The notes beneath the pieces are model-generated. The model was not told where the DNA came from. It searched no databases and saw only the letters and a program-made list of their open reading frames with translations. Shown one piece after another: positions 9,821 to 18,998 of a stretch of DNA of 64,000 nucleotides. Each line of letters begins with the position of its first letter. Positions within the stretch are counted from its first letter, which is position 1. The stretch comes from UBA6985 sp946536225. Its GTDB lineage: Bacteria; Bacillota_I; Bacilli_A; RF39; UBA660. The position numbers and the translations under genes are program-made. The stretch spans positions 1 to 64,000 of the forward strand of contig CAMNEE010000002.1 in the NCBI GenBank assembly GCA_946536225.1. The letters run 5' to 3'.

Positions 9821-10575
9821 TATCTATACTAGCCAGTGGTTCAGAAGGAAATTCAGTATTAGTTCAAACTAAAACTAAGAAAATGTTGATTGATGCAGGT
9901 ATGAATTATAAGTATATTAAAGATAAACTTTCTGAGATAAATGTTAATCCTGAAGATATTAATTATATATTTATAACTCATACGCATTCTGATCACACGG
10001 GGGCTTTGAAAGTATTTTTAAATAAAAATAATCCTGTTATATTTATTGATGAAGAAATGGTAAATGAAATAGATTATGTTAAAGATTATAATAATATCAA
10101 TTTTAAATTCGGAGACTTTGAAGAAGACGAATTAAAAGTAGAAATGGTTCATACAAGTCATGATGCACCAGCTAGTCGTGCATATATTGTTCATGAAGGT
10201 AATGAATCATTTGTATATATAACTGATACCGGTTATATAAACGGAAAGTTATTTAAAAAGTTAGAAAACCATACTTATTATGAATTTGAAGCAAATCATA
10301 ATGTTGAGTTACTTATGCATGGAAGATATCCTGCATGGTTAAAGAAGAGAATTCTTTCTGATAAAGGACACTTATCAAATGCTCAATGTGGTTTTTATCT
10401 ATCTAAGTTAATTGGTCCTGATACTAAGAAAATAGCATTAGCGCACCTTTCAAAAGAGAATAATGATCCTGATGTTGCTTTAAAAGAAGTACTTGATATT
10501 TTAAAAGAAAATGATGTTAAATTTAAAAACTTTGTTATTGCTAAACAAAGAGAAAGAGTGGATTTGAATAATTAA
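9814..10575 (+). CDS. walJ: MBL-fold hydrolase, WalJ/YycJ family
   Basis: This 253-residue cytoplasmic metallo-beta-lactamase-fold protein has the WalJ/YycJ N-terminus SILASGSEGNS and the metal motif THTHSDH (about residues 50-56). The family is linked to cell-wall and DNA-end processing, though the exact reaction is unsettled. GGGAGG lies upstream of ATG 9814. It overlaps the M23 gene and abuts rlmH, the conserved walJ-rlmH order. Confidence 0.88.
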   Translation: MLVSILASGSEGNSVLVQTKTKKMLIDAGMNYKYIKDKLSEINVNPEDINYIFITHTHSDHTGALKVFLNKNNPVIFIDEEMVNEIDYVKDYNNINFKFGDFEEDELKVEMVHTSHDAPASRAYIVHEGNESFVYITDTGYINGKLFKKLENHTYYEFEANHNVELLMHGRYPAWLKKRILSDKGHLSNAQCGFYLSKLIGPDTKKIALAHLSKENNDPDVALKEVLDILKENDVKFKNFVIAKQRERVDLNN

Positions 10576-11009
10576 TGATCAATATAATATGTGTTGGAAA
10601 ATTAAAAGATAAATATTTAGTTCAAATGGCAGATGATTATTTAACTAGATTAACTAAATATCATAAAGTTATAGTTACGGAGCTAAAAGACTCTAATATT
10701 AAATCTGAAGGGGACTTAATATTAAAACTTTTAAACAATAAAGATTTTGTTGTTACCATGGAAATAGGTGGTAAAAATTTATCATCTCCTGAACTAGCAG
10801 ATTTAATTGATAAAACATTTATTAATTATTCATCTATAACTTTTATAATAGGTGGTTCTGATGGAATAGATGAAAGAGTACTAGAAAAATCTAATTATCG
10901 ATTATCATTTGGAAAAAATACTTATCCACATGGAGTATTTAGATGTTTACTTTTAGAACAAATATATAGATCATTTAAGATTTTAAATAATGAAAGTTAC
11001 CATAAATAG
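10575..11009 (+). CDS. rlmH: 23S rRNA pseudouridine-1915 N3-methyltransferase RlmH
   Basis: RlmH is a SPOUT methyltransferase acting on helix 69 of 23S rRNA in 70S ribosomes. The visible family features are IIGGSDGID, the trefoil-knot segment FGKNTYPHG, and the C-terminal LLEQIYRSFKI ending in YHK. At 144 residues it is slightly short of the usual 155-160. The ATG overlaps the walJ stop by one base, and the stop lies in the loop of a terminator. Confidence 0.95.
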   Translation: MINIICVGKLKDKYLVQMADDYLTRLTKYHKVIVTELKDSNIKSEGDLILKLLNNKDFVVTMEIGGKNLSSPELADLIDKTFINYSSITFIIGGSDGIDERVLEKSNYRLSFGKNTYPHGVFRCLLLEQIYRSFKILNNESYHK

Positions 11010-11023
11010 TTGGTAACTTTTTT
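10993..11023 (+). terminator. Terminator over the rlmH stop
   Basis: AAAGTTACC pairs with GGTAACTTT around a loop that contains the rlmH stop; a T-run follows. The next gene's extended -10 (TG-A-TATAAT, 11023-11031) begins immediately. Confidence 0.75.
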
Positions 11024-11047
11024 GATATAATAATAACAGGTGATAAT

Positions 11048-11860
11048 ATGGAACTTAAAACATCAACTACGTTTAAAGATATTTATGATGTTGAATTAAA
11101 GAAAAAGATAAAAGATCTAATAGATATGTTTAATGATGAATATTATAAAGGTAATAAAGTAGCATTTCTTTATAAAGATAAAGATAATACATTTTCTTAT
11201 AATGAGAATACTTTATTCTATGCAGCATCAACTATTAAGATATTAGCGGTTTTATTAATGTTTAAAAGTATAGATAATAACTTATTTAAATTAGAAGATA
11301 AAATACTTGTAACTATGAATGATTTAAAACAAGATTCAGGTGTTATTAAGTATCAAAAAGAAGATACATATTATTCTCTTGAAGAATTATTACGTTTAAC
11401 TATTGTTGTAAGTGATAATACAGCATACTTAAAACTAGTAGATTTACTAGGTGGTAGGGAAAAACTAAAAGAATTTGGTAATTCCTTAGGTGCAATTCAT
11501 ACTATGGAAGGAAAAGATTCATTTGGTCTTATTAACGCTTCAGATATGCTTATCTATTTAGAAAATGTAATTGAGTATATTAAATTAGATAATAAACATT
11601 CAAATATGTTAAGAAATTGGATGTTAAATACTACTATTAAAAAGATAAACCCAGATAATCTAAATGGACCTTTCTTAAGAAAAGGTGGAGAATATGATAT
11701 TGCGTATCATGATGTTGGATATGTTGAAGCAAGTAAACCATATTATTTAATCGTCTTAACTCAACTATTAAAGATAGATTATAAGAGTGATTTTATAAAC
11801 AATGCAGCAATTAAAATAAGAGAAATAAATGAATATATAAAAAAGGGTGATAGAAAATGA
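11048..11860 (+). CDS. Serine beta-lactamase-like protein without signal peptide
   Basis: This 270-residue protein has the class A beta-lactamase / PBP-transpeptidase fold motifs: SxxK as STIK (about 61-64), SDN (about 122-124), and KGG (about 212-214) in the place of KTG. No signal peptide or membrane segment precedes the domain, so it would be cytoplasmic, which is unusual for this family. It has its own promoter, and its stop overlaps the ung start by four bases. It might be a housekeeping esterase- or peptidase-like member rather than a resistance enzyme. Family call good, function unknown. Confidence 0.75.
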   Translation: MELKTSTTFKDIYDVELKKKIKDLIDMFNDEYYKGNKVAFLYKDKDNTFSYNENTLFYAASTIKILAVLLMFKSIDNNLFKLEDKILVTMNDLKQDSGVIKYQKEDTYYSLEELLRLTIVVSDNTAYLKLVDLLGGREKLKEFGNSLGAIHTMEGKDSFGLINASDMLIYLENVIEYIKLDNKHSNMLRNWMLNTTIKKINPDNLNGPFLRKGGEYDIAYHDVGYVEASKPYYLIVLTQLLKIDYKSDFINNAAIKIREINEYIKKGDRK

Positions 11861-12522
11861 TAGGAAATGATTGGGATAACGTCTTAAAAGATATAATTGA
11901 TACTTCATACTTTAAAGACTTGATTTCTTTTGTTAATAAAGAATATGAAGAAAAAACAGTATATCCCCCAAAGGAAGATTTATTTAATGCCCTTAAACAA
12001 ACAAGTTATAAAGATACAAAAGTTTTAATAATGGGACAAGATCCATATCACGGAGAAGGAGAAGCTCATGGTCTATCTTTTTCTGTAAAAGATGGAGTAA
12101 AACTTCCACCAAGTTTAAAAAATATTTATAAAGAGTTAGAAAGTGATTTAGGAATCAAACCAGTAACAAGCGGGGATTTAACAAAATGGACAAAAGAAGG
12201 GGTACTTTTATTAAATTCAACACTTACGGTTATAAAAGATACACCTAATTCTCACTCAAAAATTGGTTGGGATAAGTTTACTGATTATATAGTTAAGAAA
12301 CTAAATGAAAAAGAAGAACCAGTTGTATTTATTCTATGGGGTAATTATGCTAGAAGTAAAAAAGCACTTATTACTAATCCTAAACATTTAATAATTGAAA
12401 GTGCACATCCATCTCCTTTTAGTGCAAGAAATGGTTTCTTTGCATCTAAACCTTTTTCAAAAGCAAATGAATTCTTAAAAAAGAATAATATTAAAGAAAT
12501 TAATTGGAATTTAAACAAATAA
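11857..12522 (+). CDS. ung: Uracil-DNA glycosylase
   Basis: Ung removes uracil from DNA as the first step of base-excision repair. The 221-residue product shows the catalytic water-activating motif GQDPYHGEGEAHGL, LLNSTLTV, and the Leu-loop HPSPFSARNGFF. The start ATG overlaps the preceding stop as ATGA and follows GGGTGATAG. A terminator shared with the convergent gene follows. Confidence 0.97.
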   Translation: MIGNDWDNVLKDIIDTSYFKDLISFVNKEYEEKTVYPPKEDLFNALKQTSYKDTKVLIMGQDPYHGEGEAHGLSFSVKDGVKLPPSLKNIYKELESDLGIKPVTSGDLTKWTKEGVLLLNSTLTVIKDTPNSHSKIGWDKFTDYIVKKLNEKEEPVVFILWGNYARSKKALITNPKHLIIESAHPSPFSARNGFFASKPFSKANEFLKKNNIKEINWNLNK

Positions 12523-12549
12523 AAAGACGTTTTTAAACGTCTTTTATTC
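12521..12549. terminator. Bidirectional terminator, ung / LemA-like
   Basis: AAAAGACGTTT/AAACGTCTTTT with a two-base loop. The minus-strand gene ends inside it. Confidence 0.8.
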
Positions 12550-13092
12550 TTCCATATCTTTATTTTCTTCCTCAAAAAGATCTACTGAATCATAATAAGG
12601 TAATATAGATATTTTATTTAATTTACCTACAATACCAGGTAAGAACTTCTTTAGTAAAGTTATTAATGAAGTATTATTCTTATTATAAAATGATTTTGCA
12701 GCAGTTAACTTTGTATCAGATTCTTCCAGTTTTCTAATAGTTTCTTTAAATTCTTTTTTCTCAGCTAATTTAGGATAATCATTTTGTATTAAATATAAAG
12801 TATTTATTGCTTCAGTGATTTGTATATCAAGATCATATGATGTAATATTAGTATTCTTTATATTTTCTAAATTAGAATAAATATCTACTTCTTTTTTAGT
12901 TATTTTCTCAACATTACTTTTAGTTTCTAATATTAAATTATATCTATTTTCAAGTTCATCATTAATAACACTTATGGAACTATCAACTCTTGATTTAAAA
13001 AATCTTAGTTTTGATAAATAATAAAAATATACACAAACAAGAACAACAATAATTACAGCTAATGTAACAAAAATCATAAGTCTTGCATTCAT
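12544..13092 (-). CDS. LemA-like membrane protein
   Basis: This 182-residue protein has one N-terminal membrane segment (about 3-24) followed by long amphipathic helices, including the pattern RVDSSISVINDELENRYNLI that resembles LemA family helix 1. LemA proteins are membrane-anchored four-helix bundles of unclear role. Start ATG 13092 follows AGGTGG; a minus-strand extended -10 (TG-A-TATAAT) occupies 13110-13118. The acidic C-terminus lies in the terminator region. Family call moderate. Confidence 0.6.
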   Translation of the reverse strand: MNARLMIFVTLAVIIVVLVCVYFYYLSKLRFFKSRVDSSISVINDELENRYNLILETKSNVEKITKKEVDIYSNLENIKNTNITSYDLDIQITEAINTLYLIQNDYPKLAEKKEFKETIRKLEESDTKLTAAKSFYNKNNTSLITLLKKFLPGIVGKLNKISILPYYDSVDLFEEENKDMEE

Positions 13093-13149
13093 TTTTACCA
13101 CCTAGTATAATTATATCATAAGCTAAAATATAAAGAAAGCAGTGATCCT

Positions 13150-13686
13150 ATGAATATAAAAGTGGTTGTCGTTGGTGACTTACAAACTAATTGTTATATT
13201 GTTGAAAAAGGAAACTCTTGTTTAGTAATAGATCCAGGTGCTGAACCTGAAAGAATAATTGCAAACATAGATACTCAAAAACAAGTTGTTGGTATTTTGA
13301 TAACTCATAGTCATCCAGATCACATAGGTGCTATTACTGATATATTTAATAGATTTAATTGTCCAATTTATTCAAAAAATAATTTAAAAGAAGGAACAAA
13401 TAAAATTGATAATTTCACATTTGATGTAGTTCCTTGTCCTGGACATTTAAATGATGCAGTTTCATTTTATTTTAAAGATTACAAGTTAATGTTTGATGGA
13501 GACTTTATCTTTAAAGGTGGAATTGGTAGAACCGATATGGATGGAGCAAACAACGTTGATATGAAACTATCTATTCAAAATATGTTAGATAGAACAGAAG
13601 ATATTACATTATATCCTGGACATGGTGAACCAACAACACTAAATGCTGAAAGACCATATTTAAAATATTTTTTCAATGTATTATAG
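13150..13686 (+). CDS. MBL-fold hydrolase, glyoxalase II-like (YqgX type)
   Basis: This 178-residue metallo-hydrolase has THSHPDH (about 57-63), the later ligand region CPGHLNDAV, an Asp in MFDGDFIF, and a final His in LYPGHGEPT. Small proteins of this type are annotated as hydroxyacylglutathione hydrolases, but most organisms of this kind lack glutathione, so the thioester or other substrate is uncertain. It stands alone, followed by a terminator at its stop codon. Confidence 0.85.
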   Translation: MNIKVVVVGDLQTNCYIVEKGNSCLVIDPGAEPERIIANIDTQKQVVGILITHSHPDHIGAITDIFNRFNCPIYSKNNLKEGTNKIDNFTFDVVPCPGHLNDAVSFYFKDYKLMFDGDFIFKGGIGRTDMDGANNVDMKLSIQNMLDRTEDITLYPGHGEPTTLNAERPYLKYFFNVL

Positions 13687-13717
13687 AGATGTAAAAAATT
13701 TATTTACATCTCTTTTA
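13685..13717 (+). terminator. Terminator after the MBL hydrolase
   Basis: AGAGATGTAAA/TTTACATCTCT then a T-rich tract. An extended -10 (TG-T-TATAAT, 13721-13729) follows for the next gene. Confidence 0.75.
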
Positions 13718-13750
13718 TTGTGTTATAATTGTAGATAGGAGGACGGAAAG

Positions 13751-15202
13751 ATGAAATTTTTAGAAAAACATGGTTTATTTAAACTAGTATGTATTATTTT
13801 AGTTATAGCTATTGTTTTAACATGGTTAGTACCAAACGCATCATTCAATGCTGGTCAACTAGTTACTGATGATTTCAATAGAATAGGTTTATTTGATATT
13901 ACTACATTTGGTCTATTAGGATTTAACTATTTTCCACTTGTATTCTTATTCTTATTTATCGTAGCAGGTTTTTATGGCTTTATATCTAAAATCGATGCAT
14001 ATCAAGAAATGACAGATCGTATTGCAAAGAAATTTAGTAATAAGACAGTATTTACAATTGTTTCTATGGTTGTTTATGCAGCTTTAGCAAGTATTGTAAC
14101 TGATTATACTGTATTATTCATTTTAGTTCCTTTAACTTTAAACATTGCTTCTAAAGTTAAATTAACTAAAGTTAATGCATTTATATCTTCATTTGGTGGA
14201 ATTTTACTTGGAGTTTTAAGTTCTACATTAAATGGTAATGTAGCAAAGATTATTTCTTCAAACTTCTCATTAACAAGTTTCACTCAAGAATATATTGCTA
14301 TTGCAATCGTATTTGTTATTGGTGCTGTTTTACTAAGTTATTTAGCAATTGAAGAACAAAAAGTAAACGGTAAGAAAGAAGAAAAGTTAGCAGTTGATTT
14401 ATTTGCATCAACAGAAGCAAAGGAAGTAGTTGCTGAGACTAAGAAAGGTGCAAGTAAGAGCGTAAAAGCTAAGAAGAAAAAAGTTAATATTGTACCAATG
14501 GTAATTACATTTAGTATATTTATGCTTATTACTTTAATTGCATTTGTTAATTGGAGTGCAATTGGAGTTACAGCATTTAACGATTTACATACTAAATTAA
14601 TGGAAGCTACATTATTTGGTACCACAATCTTTAAGTTCATTTTAGGAACTACTTCTGCAGCATTTGGTGCTTGGACTCAATTCCATGTATTTGGTTTATC
14701 AGTAGTTGTAGTTACTATTTTAGCTATTATCTATAAAGTAAACTTCATGGAAATAGTTGAAAGATACTTTGATGGAATGAAGAAAGTAGCTAAAACAGTA
14801 TTAATTGTATTTATAATTTATATTGTATTAGAAACATTCTACTTCTTCCCAACAATTCCAAATATTGCTAATGGAATATATGAAATATTTGGTGATAATG
14901 TATTTACTTGGATGACTACTACAGCTATTACTTCAATCTTTGGAGTAGAATATCAATATACAATGCAATCACTTGCAGGCTTATTAACAGCTATTGGTAC
15001 TGAAACTCCAGCAGTTGTAGCATTAGCATCACAATTTGCATATGGTATTATGTCATTTGTAATGCCAACAAGTGCAATGCTTGCAATTGGATTACAAACT
15101 ATGGATATCAGTATTAAAGAATATTTCAAATTTATTTGGAAATTCTTAGTAGCTATGATTGTAGTTACTGCTGTTGTACTAGTAATCTTAGTATTAATCT
15201 AA
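13751..15202 (+). CDS. Multi-spanning permease, ion-transporter superfamily
   Basis: This 483-residue protein has roughly 11-12 hydrophobic segments and a central charged loop (about 200-240, Lys-rich). The symmetry (an early SIVTDYTVLFILVPL half and a late ETPAVVALASQFAYGIMSF half) recalls the YfcC/DcuC/AbgT group of anion or peptide carriers. A clear AbgT member sits at 48.8 kb; this one is more distant. The ATG follows AGGAGGACGGAAAG. The substrate cannot be read from the sequence, and the T-box downstream belongs to pheS, not to this gene. Confidence 0.6.
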   Translation: MKFLEKHGLFKLVCIILVIAIVLTWLVPNASFNAGQLVTDDFNRIGLFDITTFGLLGFNYFPLVFLFLFIVAGFYGFISKIDAYQEMTDRIAKKFSNKTVFTIVSMVVYAALASIVTDYTVLFILVPLTLNIASKVKLTKVNAFISSFGGILLGVLSSTLNGNVAKIISSNFSLTSFTQEYIAIAIVFVIGAVLLSYLAIEEQKVNGKKEEKLAVDLFASTEAKEVVAETKKGASKSVKAKKKKVNIVPMVITFSIFMLITLIAFVNWSAIGVTAFNDLHTKLMEATLFGTTIFKFILGTTSAAFGAWTQFHVFGLSVVVVTILAIIYKVNFMEIVERYFDGMKKVAKTVLIVFIIYIVLETFYFFPTIPNIANGIYEIFGDNVFTWMTTTAITSIFGVEYQYTMQSLAGLLTAIGTETPAVVALASQFAYGIMSFVMPTSAMLAIGLQTMDISIKEYFKFIWKFLVAMIVVTAVVLVILVLI

Positions 15203-15203
15203 T

Positions 15204-15229
15204 AAAAACTGGTTTTTTACCGGTTTTTT
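15204..15229 (+). terminator. Terminator after the permease
   Basis: AACTGG/CCGGTT stem flanked by A- and T-runs. Confidence 0.7.
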
Positions 15230-15231
15230 GT

Positions 15232-15260
15232 TTGACTAAAAATGCTATATGTAATAAAAT
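15232..15260 (+). promoter_or_regulatory. Promoter of the pheST T-box transcript
   Basis: TTGACT (15232-15237), 17-base spacer, TAAAAT (15255-15260): a near-consensus vegetative promoter. Confidence 0.8.
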
Positions 15261-15261
15261 A

Positions 15262-15484
15262 CATTTAGCAATGCAAAGATTACGTCTTAGTAATCATATA
15301 TTAAACTATTAGAGATTGGATATCATCGGCTGAAAGTATCCTTAGCGTATATATGATGAAATTTCAACGTAGGAGTATTGATCGCTTAAGCGCGTTAAAA
15401 CTAATAAGTGCATGATTAAGTCATGAATTAAGGTGGTACCACGGGTAATATCTCGTCCTTTAATTCGTGGCTTTTTTTATTTTT
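15262..15484 (+). promoter_or_regulatory. T-box leader controlling pheST
   Basis: The T-box sequence AAGGTGGTACCACG is at about 15430-15443. Stem I is closed by ATCATATAT (about 15292-15300) with ATATATGAT (about 15348-15356). A plausible specifier triplet TTC (Phe) lies at 15363-15365, just 3' of it. The terminator pairs the GAATTAAGG strand (about 15424-15432) with CCTTTAATTC (about 15458-15467), followed by a T-run. Uncharged tRNA-Phe should stabilise the antiterminator and raise pheST expression. The specifier is my reading; the T-box itself is certain. Confidence 0.95.
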
Positions 15485-15503
15485 TAGAAGGAAGGGAATT
15501 TTT

Positions 15504-16547
15504 ATGAAAGAAAAAGTTGAACAAATTAAGACTTCAATTGAAGAAGACATTAAGAATGTTAAAACATTACAAGATATTGTTGATATCAAAGCTAAGTACA
15601 TTGGTAAACAAGGTCTTATAACTGAATTAACAAAGAATATGAAAGATTATTCAATTGAAGAAAGAAAAGAAGTAGGTATGATTGCCAACTCTATTAAGAA
15701 TGAAGTAACTGATATTATTACAGCAAAAGAAAAAGAAATTAATGATGCTATTTTAAATGAAAAGTTATCTTCAGAAAAAATAGATGTTACATTACCTGGA
15801 TTAGAAATTAAAGAAGGTGCTCCTTCAATACTTGAAAAAGTAATTGAAGACTTTGAAGATGTATTTATGTCTATGGGTTATGATGTAGTAGATGGACCTG
15901 AAGTAGAGGAAGATAGATTTAACTTCGAGTTACTTAATATACCAAAAGGACATGCAGCAAGAGATGCTCAAGATACATTCTATTTAAAGGATGAAGATAT
16001 TCTTCTTAGAAGTCAAACATCACCAGTTCAAGCAAGAGTTATGCTTGAGAAAAAAGGTATTGAACCAGTTAGAATGATTTGCCCAGGTAAAACATATAGA
16101 AGAGATGATGATGATGCAACTCATTCACATCAATTCATGCAAATTGAAGGATTACTTGTAGATCATGATATCTCACTATCAGATCTTAAAGGAACTTTTG
16201 AAGTAGCAGCTAAGAGAATGTTCGGTGAAGATACTGTAACTAGATTCCGTCCTTCTTATTATCAATTTACTGAACCTTCAGTAGAAATGGATATTTCATG
16301 CTTCAACTGTAAGGGAAAAGGATGTAATATTTGTAAGAATACTGGATGGATTACTATTAGTGGTGCTGGTATGGTTCATCCAAACGTATTAAGAAATTGT
16401 GGCTATGATCCAAAAGTTTGGAATGGTTTTGCATTCGGATTTGGAGCTGAAAGATGTGCAATGCTTAAATATGGTATTAATGATTTAAGAGTATTCTATA
16501 ATACTGATTTAAGAGAAACTGAAAATTTCGATAGAAAGGAGAACTAA
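15504..16547 (+). CDS. pheS: Phenylalanyl-tRNA synthetase alpha chain
   Basis: PheS is the catalytic subunit of the class II alpha2beta2 enzyme that charges tRNA-Phe. The 347-residue product has an N-terminal coiled coil (about 1-85), motif 2 as CPGKTYRRDDDDATHSHQFMQIEG (beginning near residue 194) and motif 3 as FGFGAERCAML (about 313-323). A four-Cys cluster, CFNCKGKGCNIC, is visible near 270. The ATG lies behind AGAAGGAAGGG and downstream of a T-box. pheT follows after one base. Confidence 0.98.
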   Translation: MKEKVEQIKTSIEEDIKNVKTLQDIVDIKAKYIGKQGLITELTKNMKDYSIEERKEVGMIANSIKNEVTDIITAKEKEINDAILNEKLSSEKIDVTLPGLEIKEGAPSILEKVIEDFEDVFMSMGYDVVDGPEVEEDRFNFELLNIPKGHAARDAQDTFYLKDEDILLRSQTSPVQARVMLEKKGIEPVRMICPGKTYRRDDDDATHSHQFMQIEGLLVDHDISLSDLKGTFEVAAKRMFGEDTVTRFRPSYYQFTEPSVEMDISCFNCKGKGCNICKNTGWITISGAGMVHPNVLRNCGYDPKVWNGFAFGFGAERCAMLKYGINDLRVFYNTDLRETENFDRKEN

Positions 16548-16548
16548 T

Positions 16549-18918
16549 ATGATAAGTATGAATTGGGTCAAGGACTATGTAGACCTTGAAGGAATAGATT
16601 TAAAAGAACTAGCAACTAAAATTACTAAAGCTGGTGTTAACATTGAAAATGTTATAACTAACCACATTGATAACCTTGTTATTGGTGAAGTAGTTGAATG
16701 TAATGATCATCCTGATTCTGATCATTTACATGTTTGTAAAGTTAATGTAGGTGGAAGTGAACCAATACAAATCGTATGTGGTGCTCCAAATGTTAGAAAA
16801 GGACTTAAAGTAATAGTTTCTCTTCCTGGAGCTGTTTTACCAGGTGGATTTGAAATAAAAGCAGGTAAGATAAGAGGAGAAGAATCAAATGGTATGATAT
16901 GTGCCTTATTTGAACTTGGCCTTGAAGAAAAAACTGAGGAAACTTATGCTAAAGGTATCGAAGAATTACCAAGTGATGCACCAGTTGGAAAAGATCCAAT
17001 TGAGTATCTTGGTATTGAAGAAACTTTATATGATGTAGATATTCATAAACATAGAAATAATGATTGCTACTATCATATTGGTTTTGCTTATGAAGTAGGT
17101 ACAATTCTTGGTAAACAAGTTAAATTACCTGAGTCAAACTATAAAGAAACAAAAGAAAACGTAAATGATTATGTTAAGTTAGAAGTTGAAACTAAAGACT
17201 GTCCTTATTATTTAGGTAAGATGGTAAAAAATGTTCAAATTGGTGAATCACCTGATTGGATTAAAAAGAGAATTATTGCAGCAGGTATGAGACCAATTAA
17301 TAATATCGTAGATATTTCTAACTTCGTAATGTTAGAATTTGGTCAACCAACTCATTTCTTTGATGCTGATAAACTAGGTAAGAAAGTATTAGTAAGAAAT
17401 GCTAAAGAAAATGAAACGATTACTACATTAGATGGTAATAATAGAGATTTAGTACCAACTGATATTGTTATTACTGATGGGGAAAAACCAACTTGTATAG
17501 CAGGTGTCATGGGTGGTGAAAATACTGAAGTAGATGAAAATACTAAGAATATCTTCATTGAAGCAGCTATCTTTGATGCAGCTAAAACAAGAATAACTGC
17601 TCAAAGACTTAATCTTAAATCTGAAGCATCAATTAGATACGGTAAAGGCTTATCTTATGAATATACTAGACTTGCTATGGATAGATGCTGTTCACTTCTT
17701 GAAAGATATGCACAAGGTGAAGTTTGTTCAGGAGAAGTTCTTCATGACGAAGTAGATAAAACTTTAAAAGAAATTGATTTCGTAGCTGCTGATATTAATA
17801 GAATACTTGGTATTGAAATTGATGATGCACATATTGAAGAAGAATTACATAAATTAGATTTTGAATATACTTTAAAAGATGGACATTTCCACGTAATTAT
17901 TCCAACTAGAAGACTAGATGTTGAACCAAATGTTGAAGACTTTGCTGAAGAAATTGGTAGACTATATGGATATCATAATTTAAAAGCAACACTTCCAAGA
18001 GTTCCAACTAGAAGAGGTGTTTATGTTGGAGATGTTGCTATTAGAAAAGCTATTACTAGAAGACTTAGAACTCTAGGTTTAAATGAGATTAAAACTTATA
18101 CATTAGTTTCACCTGAGATGGCTTCTCAATTTAAATATGAAGATAAAGAAAATATGTTATTACCAAATCCAATGAGTATTGATAAATCAGTATTAAGAAC
18201 AACTTTAATTCCAAGTTTAATTAATACATATGATTATAATAAAGCTCGTAAGGTATCTGATATTCTTATCTATGAAATAGCTAAAACATATGATAAGAGT
18301 TTTAAAGAAGATGTAAAAGTATCTATGTTAGTAAAGGGTAACTATTTAGTAAATAATTGGAATGGTACAAAAGTAAAAGCAGACTTCTATACATTAAAAG
18401 GAATTATTTGCAATTTACTAGATTATCTAGGATTTAAAAATAGATACTCATTTGTTGCAGAAGAAATAAATGATTTACATCCAGGTATGTCAGCAAGAAT
18501 TCTTCTTGATAGACAACCAATTGGTATAATTGGTAGAGTTCATCCATCTATGAAGAAAGATGAAATTTATGTTGCTGAAATATCTATGACTGAATTATAT
18601 AATAAAACAGTTAAACCTCTTAAGTTTAAGGAAACATCTAAATATCCTGAAATTAAGAAGGATGTTAACTTTGTAGTTGATAATGATACTACTAATGATG
18701 AATTAGTTGCAGCAATTAGAAAAGCAGGAGGAAGACTTCTTGATAGTATTGAAATATTTGATATCTATCGTGATGTTGAACCTGGTAAGAAATCAATGAC
18801 ATATAACTTAACATTTAAAGATGCAACTCGTACTTTATCTGATGAAGAAGTAATGCAAGCATTCAACAATGTTATTGAATATGTAACTAAGAATTTAGAT
18901 GCAAAATTAAGAGCATAA
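16549..18918 (+). CDS. pheT: Phenylalanyl-tRNA synthetase beta chain
   Basis: PheT carries the tRNA-binding EMAP-like domain (about 40-150), B3/B4 editing domain, B5 domain (about 405-475), core and C-terminal FDX anticodon-binding domain (about 695-789). The signature SGAM-like start ISMNWVKDYVDL and the late KYPEIKKDVNFVVD and TYNLTFKDATRTLSDEEV are typical. 789 residues is the normal length. A terminator closes the operon. Confidence 0.98.
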   Translation: MISMNWVKDYVDLEGIDLKELATKITKAGVNIENVITNHIDNLVIGEVVECNDHPDSDHLHVCKVNVGGSEPIQIVCGAPNVRKGLKVIVSLPGAVLPGGFEIKAGKIRGEESNGMICALFELGLEEKTEETYAKGIEELPSDAPVGKDPIEYLGIEETLYDVDIHKHRNNDCYYHIGFAYEVGTILGKQVKLPESNYKETKENVNDYVKLEVETKDCPYYLGKMVKNVQIGESPDWIKKRIIAAGMRPINNIVDISNFVMLEFGQPTHFFDADKLGKKVLVRNAKENETITTLDGNNRDLVPTDIVITDGEKPTCIAGVMGGENTEVDENTKNIFIEAAIFDAAKTRITAQRLNLKSEASIRYGKGLSYEYTRLAMDRCCSLLERYAQGEVCSGEVLHDEVDKTLKEIDFVAADINRILGIEIDDAHIEEELHKLDFEYTLKDGHFHVIIPTRRLDVEPNVEDFAEEIGRLYGYHNLKATLPRVPTRRGVYVGDVAIRKAITRRLRTLGLNEIKTYTLVSPEMASQFKYEDKENMLLPNPMSIDKSVLRTTLIPSLINTYDYNKARKVSDILIYEIAKTYDKSFKEDVKVSMLVKGNYLVNNWNGTKVKADFYTLKGIICNLLDYLGFKNRYSFVAEEINDLHPGMSARILLDRQPIGIIGRVHPSMKKDEIYVAEISMTELYNKTVKPLKFKETSKYPEIKKDVNFVVDNDTTNDELVAAIRKAGGRLLDSIEIFDIYRDVEPGKKSMTYNLTFKDATRTLSDEEVMQAFNNVIEYVTKNLDAKLRA

Positions 18919-18920
18919 TA

Positions 18921-18950
18921 AAAGATTGAATTATTTCAATCTTTTTTCTT
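18921..18950 (+). terminator. Terminator after pheT
   Basis: AAAGATTGAA/TTCAATCTTT with a TTAT loop, then Ts. An extended -10 for the next gene (TG-T-TATAAT) lies at 18968-18976. Confidence 0.85.
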
Positions 18951-18998
18951 TTATAATATTTTATATTTGTTATAATTGAAATGAAAATAGGAGGATAT

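Noticed and set aside
13751..15202. Phenylalanine transporter under the T-box
   Set aside because: The gene lies upstream of the T-box with its own promoter and terminator, and its fold resembles YfcC/DcuC-type carriers rather than amino-acid permeases.
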